Positions 34,986 to 43,888 of a stretch of 64,000 nt of DNA are shown piece after piece; the first letter of the stretch is position 1, and each line of letters opens with the position of its first letter. Location: assembly GCF_026343115.1 (NCBI RefSeq), contig NZ_JAPEMC010000003.1, positions 496,001-560,000 on the forward strand. Reading direction: 5' to 3'. This stretch comes from Streptomyces sp. NBC_00102. Its GTDB lineage: Bacteria > Actinomycetota > Actinomycetes > Streptomycetales > Streptomycetaceae. Made by a program: the position numbers and the translations under genes. Under the pieces are notes generated by a model that saw only the letters and a list, made by a program, of their open reading frames with translations, ran no database searches and had not been told where the DNA came from.

Positions 34986-36452
34986 TCACTCGGCAGGGGC
35001 GTTCGTGCGCGGCAGGGCCTGCACCAGCAGGGCCAGTGTGGCGGCGACCGCCACCAGGAAGACGATTCCCCGGGTGAAGGCGTGCGGATAGGACGCCGCC
35101 GCGGGGTTCTCGCCGAGGGCTCCGAAGAAGACGACGCCGATCGCCGCCACGCCGATCGCGTTGCCGATCTGCAGGCCGGTGGTCAGTACGCCGGAGGCGG
35201 CCCCGGCGTACTGCGGGCCGACCCGGGCCAGCACCGTGGAGGCCAGGGGTGCGACCGCCAGGCCCATGCCGGCGCCGTCGACCACAAGTCCTGGGACGAG
35301 CCACGCGGTGCTGCCGTCCGTACCGAGCCGGTCGGCGGTGAGGCCGATGACGACCAGGCCGGCGAGCATGAGCAGGGCCCCCACGGCGAGCACCTGACGG
35401 CCGAGACGGGCGGCGTACTTCGAGGCGTTCATCGACGTGTGGAGGTACCCGGCGCCGATCGCGGCGAAGAGCAGGCCCGCCTCCAGGGCGGTCAGGCCAC
35501 GGCCGTCCTGAAGGTACAGGGCGAGTACGAGGAAGAACGACGCCTGGCCCGTCCAGAAGACCAACTGAAGGGCGAGACCGACGACGAAGGCGCGGTCACC
35601 GAACAATTCCATGTTCACCAGCGGCGATCCGCCGCGCGCGGCGATCGTCCGCTCCACGGCCACGAACACGGCGAGCAGCACGGCGAACGCGCCGAAGGAC
35701 ACCCAGGTCCACGCGGGCCAGCCCTGATCCCTGCCTTCCACCAGCGGCAGCACGAGGGCGACCAGGGCGAGGGTGATGAGGGCGACGCCCGCGAGGTCGA
35801 GCTTCGGCCGGCCCTCCGCCCGGGCCTCGGGTACCACCTTCAGGGTCAGACCGATGATGAGTGAGCAGAGCGGCACGTTGACCAGGAAGCAGGAGCGCCA
35901 GCCCCAGCCGGCGATGTCGGCCTCGATCAGCAGACCGCCGATCAACTGGCCGAAAACGGCCGCCAGTCCCATGGCCAGGCCGTAGCCGACGAACACCTTG
36001 CCCCGGGCCGCCCCGGTGAAGACGGTACTCAGCAGCGCCAGGACCTGGGGGGCGAGCAGGGCCGCGGCCAGCCCCTGGAGGACCCGGGAGAAGACCAGGA
36101 AGTCCCCGGTCCGGGCGATGCCGCACAGGAGCGAGGCGACAGTGAACAGGGCCAGGCCCAGCAGGAACATCCTGCGCCGCCCGTAGAGGTCGCCGAGGCG
36201 CCCCCCGGTGATCAGCCCGACGCCGTACGCGAGCCCGAACCCCGCGACCACCCATTCGACGGCGGCGGAGCTCGCTCCGATGTCGGTCCGCAGCGAGGGG
36301 ATCGCGACGTTGACGATGAAGAAGTCGAGGGTGGTGATGAAGACGCCGGCCAGCACGACCGGCAGGATCAGCCGGTGCGGAACGCCCTTTTCCCCGGGCG
36401 GCAGGGCGGGCGGCGGAAGTGTCGGGGCGCCGCGGTCGGTCTCGGTGGTCAT
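34986..36452 (-). CDS. DHA2-family MFS drug exporter (EmrB/QacA type)
   Basis: A 488-residue, probably 14-TM proton antiporter. Motif A is GGRLGDLYGRRRMFLLG between TM2 and TM3, the TM1 sequence is VFITTLDFFIVNVAIPSLRTDIGASSAAVEWVVAGFGLAYG, and the TM5 motif C-like region is GQLIGGLLIEADIAGWGWRSCFLVNVP. The first 30 residues are soluble and Pro-rich. ATG 36452 has AGGAG upstream with a 9-nt spacer; an in-frame GTG at 36476 lacks one. The inverted repeat at 36567 and the downstream SnoaL-like gene suggest an inducible resistance unit. Confidence 0.9.
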   Translation of the reverse strand: MTTETDRGAPTLPPPALPPGEKGVPHRLILPVVLAGVFITTLDFFIVNVAIPSLRTDIGASSAAVEWVVAGFGLAYGVGLITGGRLGDLYGRRRMFLLGLALFTVASLLCGIARTGDFLVFSRVLQGLAAALLAPQVLALLSTVFTGAARGKVFVGYGLAMGLAAVFGQLIGGLLIEADIAGWGWRSCFLVNVPLCSLIIGLTLKVVPEARAEGRPKLDLAGVALITLALVALVLPLVEGRDQGWPAWTWVSFGAFAVLLAVFVAVERTIAARGGSPLVNMELFGDRAFVVGLALQLVFWTGQASFFLVLALYLQDGRGLTALEAGLLFAAIGAGYLHTSMNASKYAARLGRQVLAVGALLMLAGLVVIGLTADRLGTDGSTAWLVPGLVVDGAGMGLAVAPLASTVLARVGPQYAGAASGVLTTGLQIGNAIGVAAIGVVFFGALGENPAAASYPHAFTRGIVFLVAVAATLALLVQALPRTNAPAE

Positions 36453-36843
36453 CGGGTCGGACTCCTGATCGTTCACGAGGGGAGGTCCCGTCGGCGTACG
36501 CGTCCGGGTGGACGCGGGGCCGAGCGGTTCGCACAGCGTGTCGACGACCCGCAGAGAGGGTCAATTACCCGACGGGTAAGGGCCGTGGCTCCGCAGCCGG
36601 GGAACGCCCGGCCGCCCGGAGAGCAGGAGAGGCGGGACACCGGGGGAAGCCGGGCCCTCCCCCGGCCGAAGGAGCGCGCGGTGTCCGCCTCCGGTGCCGT
36701 CGGCGCTTTCGCCACGGACGGAGGGAAGCCACCGGAGCGGTCGCGGACGGCCGCGTTCCGTTCCCGGTCCGTTCAACTCCCTGCCCCTGAAGGGTTCGTG
36801 TATCAGCCCTACAGTTTTTGATGATCGTTCGAGGAAGGTACTC
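36453..36843. other. Divergent promoter region between DHA2 exporter and ABC genes
   Basis: 391 bp. It contains the TTACCCG inverted repeat and an A+T-richer patch at about 36795-36835 (CCTACAGTTTTTGATGATCG), likely the ABC-operon promoter zone. No gene is seen; the open frame running into the ABC ATPase is arginine/serine-rich. Confidence 0.45.
36567..36581. promoter_or_regulatory. Inverted repeat upstream of the DHA2 exporter
   Basis: TTACCCGACGGGTAA has perfect 7-bp arms around a central A and lies 114 bp before the exporter ATG. The shape suits a TetR-family operator, the class that most often controls EmrB/QacA exporters, but no TetR gene is in the window. Confidence 0.5.
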
Positions 36844-37785
36844 ATGGACACTCTCCCCGCCATCATGGCTCGCGGGATCACCAAGCGCTTCGGAGACGTC
36901 ATCGCACTGGACGGCGTCGATCTGGAGGTACCGCAGGGACAGATCCACGGCCTGGTCGGACCGAACGGTGCCGGCAAGACGACTCTGCTCGGCCTTCTGC
37001 TGGGTCTGGCCGTCGCCGACAGCGGCCGGCTCGACATCCTGGGTACGCAGGTCGGGCGGGCGCTCTCCGCACCGGAGGGCGTCGCCGGATTCGTGGACGG
37101 TCCGGGCCTCTACCCCTCGCTCACCGCACGGCAGAACCTCACCGCGCTGACCGCTCTGCGCGGCGGCGGCGCACGGACCTCAGCGGTGGACGAGGCGCTC
37201 GACCAGGTCGGGCTCACCGATGTCGCCGACGACCGCACCCGCGGATTCTCCCTAGGCATGCGCCAGAGGCTCGGTCTCGCCGCTGCGCTGCTCGTCCGCC
37301 CCCGGCTCCTCGTGCTCGACGAGCCCTCCAACGGCCTCGACCCGGCCGGAAAGAGACAGGTGCACGGTGTGCTGGGCCGGCTCGCGGCGGGAGGGACCAG
37401 CGTCGTGCTGTCGAGCCACCGCATGGACGACCTCGAAGCGCTCTGCTCGGCGGTGACCATTCTCGCGGGCGGCCAGGTCGTCTTCTCCGGGCCGCTGGGC
37501 GAGCTGGCCTCCGAGAACCGTGAGCTCTCCTACCGGGTGCGTACGTCGGCCCCGGAGGCGGCCCTCCGCGTCGCCGCGGACACGGCCGGGATCGAGGTCG
37601 ACGAAGACACCGCGAAGCGGCCCGACGACGGAGTGCTCCTGGTACGAGCGCTGGTACCCGCCCTGGACGACCTGGTGGTGCGGCTCGTCGAGCAGGGCAT
37701 CGCCCTGCGGGAACTCGCCCCCGTCGTGTCGCCGCTCGAAGCGGCGTTCCTCGCACTCACCGAGCCGCAGGAGACCTCCCGATGA
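36844..37785 (+). CDS. ABC transporter ATP-binding protein
   Basis: A 313-residue ATPase of the exporter (DrrA-like) group. Walker A is GLVGPNGAGKTTLLGLLLG (about 39-57), the signature is RGFSLGMRQRLGLAAAL, Walker B is RLLVLDEPSNGLDPAG, and the H-loop is VVLSSHRMDDLEAL. The C-terminal about 90 residues form the usual extension (RVRTSAPEAALRVAADTAGIEVDED...). ATG 36844 has GAGGAA upstream. The permease start overlaps its stop (ATGA). Substrate unknown. Confidence 0.93.
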   Translation: MDTLPAIMARGITKRFGDVIALDGVDLEVPQGQIHGLVGPNGAGKTTLLGLLLGLAVADSGRLDILGTQVGRALSAPEGVAGFVDGPGLYPSLTARQNLTALTALRGGGARTSAVDEALDQVGLTDVADDRTRGFSLGMRQRLGLAAALLVRPRLLVLDEPSNGLDPAGKRQVHGVLGRLAAGGTSVVLSSHRMDDLEALCSAVTILAGGQVVFSGPLGELASENRELSYRVRTSAPEAALRVAADTAGIEVDEDTAKRPDDGVLLVRALVPALDDLVVRLVEQGIALRELAPVVSPLEAAFLALTEPQETSR

Positions 37786-39155
37786 CCGCGACCCTCATCC
37801 CCGCGCCCCTCGCCTCCGAGGCCGGCGCTCCCGGCGCCCGCCCCGTCTCGGTGGCACGCTGCTACCGCTTCGAAGCGGTCAAGCTCCTCTCCCAGTGGCG
37901 TATCCGCCTGGTGATCCTCGCCTGCTGGGTCGCACCGGCTCTCTTCGTCGCCGCGGTGAGTCAGCAGAGCTCGCTGCCCGTCGACACCCTGTTCGGCCGC
38001 TGGATGCACGCCACCGGGTGGGCCGGGCCGCTGGTGGTGCTCGGCTTCGCCGGTATCTGGGCCCTCCCGCTGCTGACCTCGCTCGTCGCGGGGGACGTGT
38101 TCGCGTCGGAGGACCGGCTGGGCACCTGGCGCCACCTGCTGGTGGCGGTCCGGTCGCCCCGGCGGATCTTCGCGGCGAAGGCGCTGGCCAGCCTGACCGT
38201 CATCCTGATCCTGGTGGCCGGACTGGTCGTCTCCAGCGTGGCGGGTGGGCTCCTGGCCGTCGGTAACCAGCCCTTGGCCGGTCTCGACGGTCACCTGCTG
38301 ACGCCGGGGGACGCCGCGGCCAGAGTGCTGCTCGCCTGGGTCTGTGTCCTCGCGCCGACGCTGGCTCTCGCCGCCGTCGGGCTGCTGGGCTCCGTCACCT
38401 TGGGGCGCTCACCGATGGGCCTGCTGCTGCCCGCGCTCGTCGCACTCGCCATGCAGCTCGCCCAGATGATGCCGCTTCCCGTCGCCGTGCGCCTGGCGCT
38501 GCCCGGGTACGCCTTCATCGCCTGGAACGGCCTGTTCACCGGACCGGCACAGCTCGGTCCGCTGCTCGTCGGGATGGCGGTCAGCCTCGTCTGGGCGGTG
38601 GTGGCGACCGCTCTGGCTTACCTGCATTTCCTGCGGCGCGACTTCACCAACCCGACGGACGACGGCTCGTCCCGCCGAGCCTTCACCGCCGGGGTCCTGC
38701 CGCTCGCCGGACTGCTCGCGGTGACGGTCGGGGTCGTCGCCGTGGCGACCCCGGCCGGCGGTTCCGGGATCGAGCAGGACAAGGTGCAGCGCTCGGTGGC
38801 CACCTCGTTCGCCCACCTGTACCGGCTGCAGACGCAGGAACTCCACCGTCCCGACGTCACGGAGGCGCGGTTGAGGGCGACGGCGGCGTGCACCAAGGGT
38901 GCCGTCGGGGACGGCGCTCAGGGCGCGGGCAACGACTGGCGTTGCGTCGTCTCCTGGCACCTCCCGGACGTAGAGGCCACCGGGACGGCCGTCTACCAGC
39001 TCGACGTCACTCCGGACGGGCGGTACATGGCCGACGGCGACGGGCCCAAGGAAGTGAACGGCTACTTCCTGGTGCGGTCCCCGAACGGGGACACCCCGAA
39101 CCCCCTCTGGCAGTTCGACGGCAATGTCGAACTGCTCGGAACGACGAAGGGATAG
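37782..39155 (+). CDS. ABC transporter permease with extracytoplasmic C-terminal domain
   Basis: A 457-residue membrane protein. Residues 25 to about 285 hold roughly six hydrophobic segments (VILACWVAPALFVAAV, WAGPLVVLGFAGIWALPLLTSLVAG, SLTVILILVAGLVVSSVAGG, LAPTLALAAVGLLGSVTL and others) with the ABC-2 layout, including VFASEDRLGTWRHLLVAVRSPRRIFAAKAL as coupling region. A further membrane helix (about 300-325) is followed by about 130 residues predicted outside, with two cysteines (C370, C388) and beta-type sequence (ATGTAVYQLDVTPDGRYMADGDGPKEVNGYFLVRS). That C-terminal domain is unusual for the family and not recognised. Its stop is 4 bp before the phosphoesterase ATG. Confidence 0.85.
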   Translation: MTATLIPAPLASEAGAPGARPVSVARCYRFEAVKLLSQWRIRLVILACWVAPALFVAAVSQQSSLPVDTLFGRWMHATGWAGPLVVLGFAGIWALPLLTSLVAGDVFASEDRLGTWRHLLVAVRSPRRIFAAKALASLTVILILVAGLVVSSVAGGLLAVGNQPLAGLDGHLLTPGDAAARVLLAWVCVLAPTLALAAVGLLGSVTLGRSPMGLLLPALVALAMQLAQMMPLPVAVRLALPGYAFIAWNGLFTGPAQLGPLLVGMAVSLVWAVVATALAYLHFLRRDFTNPTDDGSSRRAFTAGVLPLAGLLAVTVGVVAVATPAGGSGIEQDKVQRSVATSFAHLYRLQTQELHRPDVTEARLRATAACTKGAVGDGAQGAGNDWRCVVSWHLPDVEATGTAVYQLDVTPDGRYMADGDGPKEVNGYFLVRSPNGDTPNPLWQFDGNVELLGTTKG

Positions 39156-39159
39156 CTCC

Positions 39160-41904
39160 ATGCAGGTAACACGCAGGCGCGTCGAGAAGGGCCGTTCCGG
39201 CCTGCTCGGCAAACGCGTCGGCCGGATACCCCTGACGGCGGGCATCACCGTCCTCGCGGTCGCCGTCGCCGGCACCGCGTACGCGACGACGCGGCAGTTC
39301 GGCACCGAGCAGGTGGGCCAGACCACCCATCGGGGCCAGGTCATCTCCAGCGACCAGTACCTCGCCCCGTACGGAGACCGCCTCGTCCTCGAGAGCGGCA
39401 AGATCATGTCGTCCTCGGTGAGCCCGGACGGCACGCACCTCGCGGCCTCGGTCACCGACGGCGGGGCGGCGCTGTCGATCGTGGACCTGAAGAGCTGGAA
39501 GGTCCAGCAGCTCGTCGGAAACGCCGCGTCCTCCACTCCGCGCATCGACAGCACCGCCGTGGGCCAGGAGGGCCCGACGTACTCACCCGACGGCAAGCAA
39601 CTGTGGCTGGGCCAGACCGACGGCTACACACGCTTCGACGTGAACCCCGACGGCACCGTCACCAACCCGACGTCGGTCCCGATCGCGGCGGACGGCGCCA
39701 AGCACGCGCTGGTGGGCGAAGCGGTGTTCGCGGCCGACGGCTCCACCGTGTACTCCGCGGTCAACGGGCAGAACAGGGTGGTCGCCATCGACGCGACGAC
39801 CGGGGCCGTCGAGCAGAGCTGGGCGGTGGGCAACGCACCGCGCGACCTGGTCGAGGCCGCCGGCAAGCTCTACGTCAGCAACGAGGGCGGGCGCACCGCC
39901 AGGGCCGGCGAGACCACGATCAACTCGTACGGCACCCAGGTACCGGCCGACCCGGCCACCGGTGCCACCACCACCGGCACGGTCAGCGTCATCGACCTGC
40001 GCAAGCCGGCGGCCGCCGTCCGGAGCATCGAGGTCGGGCTGCACCCGACCGCGCTGTTCGCGAAGGGCGGGGCGGTGTTCGTCACCAACACCGCCACCAA
40101 CGACGTGTCGGTCATCAAAACCTCCGACGACAAGGTCGTCCAGACCATCGCCACCCGTCCGTGGCCCGAGGCATCGGTGGGGTACGAGCCCGACGCGGTG
40201 ACACTCACCGGCGACGGGCACCTGTTGGTGACGCTCGGCCGGGCCAACGCGGTGGCCGTCTACCGCTACACGAGCCCGCAGGAGCCGGTGAGTTATGTCG
40301 GCCTGCTCCCGACGGACTACTTCCCGTCGGAGATAGCCACCGTCGGCCACGAGGTGGTCGTCTCCCACACCCGCGGGATCGACGCCCGCCGCACCACCAC
40401 CGCCGCCGGGCACGCCACCCACGACACGACGTCGAGCCTGACGCGGTTCACGCTGCCCAGCGACAGGACCATCAAGTCCGAGACGGCCAAGGTCTTCCAG
40501 CAGAACGGCTGGACCGAGGGCGCGGTCGAGGTGGCCAAGAACAAGAGCAAGGCGAAGCCGGTGCCGGTGCCCACGCGGCTCGGCGATCCCTCGACGATCA
40601 AGCACGTCTTCATGATCGTCAAGGAGAACCGGACCTACGACCAGGTGTTCGGCGACATCCCCGAGGGCAACGGCGACCCGTCGCTGACGCAGTTCGGTGA
40701 GAACGTGACACCGAACCAGCACGCGCTGGCCTCGGAGTTCGGCCTGTACGACAACACCTACGACATCGGCACGAACTCCGCCGAGGGCCACAACTGGCTG
40801 ATGCAGGCCGACAACCCCGAGTACACGGAGTCCTCGGCCGGCGAGTACCTGCGCAGTTACGACACCGAGGACGACGCCCTCGGCCACCAGCGGACGGGCT
40901 TCCTCTGGACCGGCGCCCAGGCGGCCGGCAAGTCCGTACGGGACTTCGGCGAGTTCCAGCAGTTCCTCACCAAGCCGGCCGACGCCAGCTGGCAGAACCT
41001 GTACTGCGACAGCAGGAACATGGAGGCGACCGGTCAGGACACCGCCTACTCCATGGTCTCGTCCTCGCCGATCCCGTCACTGAACGACGTGTCGGTCCAC
41101 GGCTTCCCGAAGTTCGACACCAGCGTCCCGGACGTCTACCGCTACGGGATCTGGAAGCAGGACTTCGAGAAGAACGGCCCGGCGAACCTGAACATGTTCT
41201 GGCTCTCCAGCGACCACACCGGCGGCCCGGCGAACGCGGCCGCACAGGTCGCCGACAACGACCTCGCGGTCGGCAGGATCGTCGACGAGATCTCGCACAG
41301 CAAGTACTGGAAGGACTCGGCGATCTTCGTCGTCGAGGACGACTCCCAGGCGGGCCTCGACCACGTCGACGGCCACCGCGCCCCCATCCAGATCATCAGC
41401 CCCTACGCCCAGCGCTCCACCGTCGACAGCCACTACTACTCGCAGATCACGGTCGTCCGCACCATCGAGCAGATCCTCGGGATCCACCCGATGAACCAGA
41501 AGGACAGCGCCGCCACCCCGATGACCGGCGCGTTCACCGCGAAGCCGGACTTCCGGCCGTTCGACGCGCTCGCCAACCGGACCTCGCTGACCGACGGACT
41601 GAAGACCGCGCCCTCCTGCGGCCTCGACACACCGGCGCCCCAGGACCCCGCCGCGGCGGCCGTACCGGTCGCGAAGGTGCCCGCGGACATGGAACCGCTC
41701 GCGTCGCAGTGGGACACCTGGAAGTCCAAGCAGCACCTGACCGGCCCCAACGCCGTGCCCGACTACGCCAACCCCGCGCAGATGAACCACTTCACCTGGT
41801 ACCAGACGCACAACTGGAAGCAGCCGTACCCGGGCGAGAAGAAGATCTTCGCCCCCGAGAACGTGCCCGGTGCCTACATTCCCTCGGCAGAGTCCGACGG
41901 GTGA
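39160..41904 (+). CDS. Exported phosphoesterase with beta-propeller domain
   Basis: A 914-residue protein with an N-terminal membrane anchor or signal (RIPLTAGITVLAVAVAGTAYATT). The first half (about 65-450) is a YVTN-type beta-propeller: SSSVSPDGTHLAASVTDGGAALSIVDLK, VYSAVNGQNRVVAIDATTGAVEQSW, AVFVTNTATNDVSVIKTSDDKVVQTI. The second half (about 480-800) is the phosphoesterase/phospholipase C-acid phosphatase family: KHVFMIVKENRTYDQVFGDIPEGNGDPSL, GTNSAEGHNWLMQADNPEY, and IFVVEDDSQAGLDHVDGHRAPIQIISPYA for the metal site. A target might be a phosphorylated surface polymer or phospholipid. ATG 39160 is four bases after the permease stop, so the three genes form one operon. Its role with the transporter is not known. 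Confidence 0.88.
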   Translation: MQVTRRRVEKGRSGLLGKRVGRIPLTAGITVLAVAVAGTAYATTRQFGTEQVGQTTHRGQVISSDQYLAPYGDRLVLESGKIMSSSVSPDGTHLAASVTDGGAALSIVDLKSWKVQQLVGNAASSTPRIDSTAVGQEGPTYSPDGKQLWLGQTDGYTRFDVNPDGTVTNPTSVPIAADGAKHALVGEAVFAADGSTVYSAVNGQNRVVAIDATTGAVEQSWAVGNAPRDLVEAAGKLYVSNEGGRTARAGETTINSYGTQVPADPATGATTTGTVSVIDLRKPAAAVRSIEVGLHPTALFAKGGAVFVTNTATNDVSVIKTSDDKVVQTIATRPWPEASVGYEPDAVTLTGDGHLLVTLGRANAVAVYRYTSPQEPVSYVGLLPTDYFPSEIATVGHEVVVSHTRGIDARRTTTAAGHATHDTTSSLTRFTLPSDRTIKSETAKVFQQNGWTEGAVEVAKNKSKAKPVPVPTRLGDPSTIKHVFMIVKENRTYDQVFGDIPEGNGDPSLTQFGENVTPNQHALASEFGLYDNTYDIGTNSAEGHNWLMQADNPEYTESSAGEYLRSYDTEDDALGHQRTGFLWTGAQAAGKSVRDFGEFQQFLTKPADASWQNLYCDSRNMEATGQDTAYSMVSSSPIPSLNDVSVHGFPKFDTSVPDVYRYGIWKQDFEKNGPANLNMFWLSSDHTGGPANAAAQVADNDLAVGRIVDEISHSKYWKDSAIFVVEDDSQAGLDHVDGHRAPIQIISPYAQRSTVDSHYYSQITVVRTIEQILGIHPMNQKDSAATPMTGAFTAKPDFRPFDALANRTSLTDGLKTAPSCGLDTPAPQDPAAAAVPVAKVPADMEPLASQWDTWKSKQHLTGPNAVPDYANPAQMNHFTWYQTHNWKQPYPGEKKIFAPENVPGAYIPSAESDG

Positions 41905-42298
41905 CATAGGGCCTTCTCTTCGCATCGGGCCGGATCGAGGCGCCTGGCGGGTGTGCCCCGCGCCTTCCCGGACCGAACAGGACGGGACTCCCCCGGCGAA
42001 AGCCGGATAGGCGGGAACAGCGAGGCCGCAGCCACGAGGCTGCGGCCTCGCCGTGCGTGTGCGGCGGTCGCGTCACGGCTCGCGGGGGACAAAACCGCTC
42101 TGCGCCCGTCAAACATCCTGCGGCCCGCGATCATCGTATCGAGTTAATGTCGGCGGCTTCCCTTGGTCCGGGAGAGGCAGCGGCCGTTAGTGTCCTCTGC
42201 GTCTGGACGGGTTTCCGTTCACCTGCCCCTTTTCCCTCCTGTTGCCCGGTGACGTCCGTATGCCCGCGTCGCCGCCCTGACCACGGAGAGCCTGCACG
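41905..42298. other. Region between phosphoesterase and encapsulin genes
   Basis: 394 bp with the terminator at 42020-42051 and, beyond it, the presumed promoter of the 2-methylisoborneol operon. The A+T-richer stretch about 42100-42160 (ATCATCGTATCGAGTTAATG) is the best promoter candidate; no clear operator was found. Confidence 0.4.
42020..42051. terminator. Terminator after the ABC/phosphoesterase operon
   Basis: GCGAGGCCGCAGCC (42020-42033) pairs perfectly with GGCTGCGGCCTCGC (42038-42051), a 14-bp stem with tetraloop ACGA, 116 bp after the phosphoesterase stop. Confidence 0.82.
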
Positions 42299-43711
42299 AT
42301 GACTGTTGAGTCGAGCCCGGACGAGCAGCTGGCGCTGCCCAAGCAGTCCAGCCTGAGCACGGCGGCTGCCCGCAACCTCGCCCATACGGCCAAGTCCGCC
42401 CCGCAGATGCAGGAGATCACCTCCCGCTGGCTGCTGCGCATGCTGCCCTGGGTGGAGACCCAGGGTGGCGCGTACCGGGTGAACCGTCGTCTGTCCTACA
42501 CCGTCGGCGACGGGACCATCGAGTTCGTCCAGGAGGGCGCCGACGTCCGGGTGATCCCACGCGAACTCGGTGAACTGGCACTGCTGCGCGGCTTCGACGA
42601 CGTCGAGGTGCTGACCGCGCTCGCCGACCGGTGCGTGCAGCGCGACTTCCGTGCCGGCGAGACGCTGGTCGAGCGCGGAGCGCCGGCGGACCGGATCCAT
42701 CTGGTGGCCCACGGCCGCATCAGCCAGACCAGCGTGGGTACGTACGGCGACGAGGTCGCTCTGGACGTGCTCGCCGACGGCGACCGGTTCGGGGAGAACG
42801 CTCTGCTGGACGAGGACGCCCGGTGGGAGCAGACCGCGACCGCCGAGACCTCGGGCACACTGCTGACCCTGTCGCGCGCCGACTTCGCGGCCGTACTCTC
42901 CAATGCTCCCGAACTCCGTTCCCACGTGGAGGAGTTCTCGTCGCTCTCCGGCCGGCAGCAGAACCATCGCGGCGAGGCGGAGATCGCGATGTCCGCCGGT
43001 CACGTCGGTGAGCAGGAACTGCCCGGCGCCTTCGTGGACTACGAGTTGAAGCCTCGCGAGTACGAACTCTCCGTCGCACAGACCATTCTGAAGGTCCACA
43101 CGAGGGTCGCCGACCTCTACAACGGACCGATGAACCAGACCAAGGAGCAGCTCAGGCTCACCATCGAGGCGTTGAGGGAGCGCCAGGAGCACGAGCTCAT
43201 CAACAACCGGGAGTTCGGCCTGCTCCACAACGCCGACTTCAAGCAGCGCCTGCAGCCGCACTCGGGCCCGCCCACCCCCGACGACCTGGACGAACTGCTC
43301 TGCCGGCGCCGGGGTTCCAAGTTCTTCCTGGCGCACCCCCGGACGATCGCGGCGATCGGACGCGGGTTCAACGCGCGCGGGATCTATCCGGACCACGTCG
43401 ACCTCGGCGGTCAGCAGGTGCCGGCCTGGCGCGGGGTCCCGATCCTCCCCTGCAACAAGATTCCGGTCACACCGGAGAAGACCAGCTCGATCCTCTGCAT
43501 GCGTACCGGCGAGGCGAACCAGGGCGTCGTCGGTCTGCACCAGACCGGTCTGCCGGACGAGTACGAACCGGGCCTGTCGGTCCGCTTCATGGGCCTCGAC
43601 GAGAAGGCGATCACGTCCTACCTCGTGAGCACCTACTACTCCGCCGCCATCCTCGTGCCGGACGCGGTCGGCGTGCTGGAGAACGTACAGATCGCCCACT
43701 GGCCCAGGTAG
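42299..43711 (+). CDS. cnb: Family 2B encapsulin shell protein with cyclic-nucleotide-binding domain
   Basis: A 470-residue HK97-fold shell protein, formerly called cyclic-nucleotide-binding (EshA/EshB-type) protein. The shell part begins [47 protein letters not shown] and resumes after residue 230 ([58 protein letters not shown]), with [34 protein letters not shown] near the end. The inserted cNMP-binding beta-roll (about 87-207) has [25 protein letters not shown] and [13 protein letters not shown]. Family 2B shells co-occur with and enclose 2-methylisoborneol synthase or polyprenyl transferases (established); here the synthase follows 177 bp downstream. Confidence 0.95.
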   Translation: MTVESSPDEQLALPKQSSLSTAAARNLAHTAKSAPQMQEITSRWLLRMLPWVETQGGAYRVNRRLSYTVGDGTIEFVQEGADVRVIPRELGELALLRGFDDVEVLTALADRCVQRDFRAGETLVERGAPADRIHLVAHGRISQTSVGTYGDEVALDVLADGDRFGENALLDEDARWEQTATAETSGTLLTLSRADFAAVLSNAPELRSHVEEFSSLSGRQQNHRGEAEIAMSAGHVGEQELPGAFVDYELKPREYELSVAQTILKVHTRVADLYNGPMNQTKEQLRLTIEALRERQEHELINNREFGLLHNADFKQRLQPHSGPPTPDDLDELLCRRRGSKFFLAHPRTIAAIGRGFNARGIYPDHVDLGGQQVPAWRGVPILPCNKIPVTPEKTSSILCMRTGEANQGVVGLHQTGLPDEYEPGLSVRFMGLDEKAITSYLVSTYYSAAILVPDAVGVLENVQIAHWPR

Positions 43712-43888
43712 GCGGTGTTCCGGCGGGTCGGGGTCGGTCGCCCCTGGCTGTGATCCGCCGGACCTCGCCCCGAGGTCCTGCCCCGACGGGGCGGCCCGTC
43801 GAGACGTCCCCCGGAGCCCCGGGGCGGTCGCGCGTGCCCCGGAGGGTTTTCGGACAGCCGCCCCCCATTCCACCCCAAGGAGCCATGG

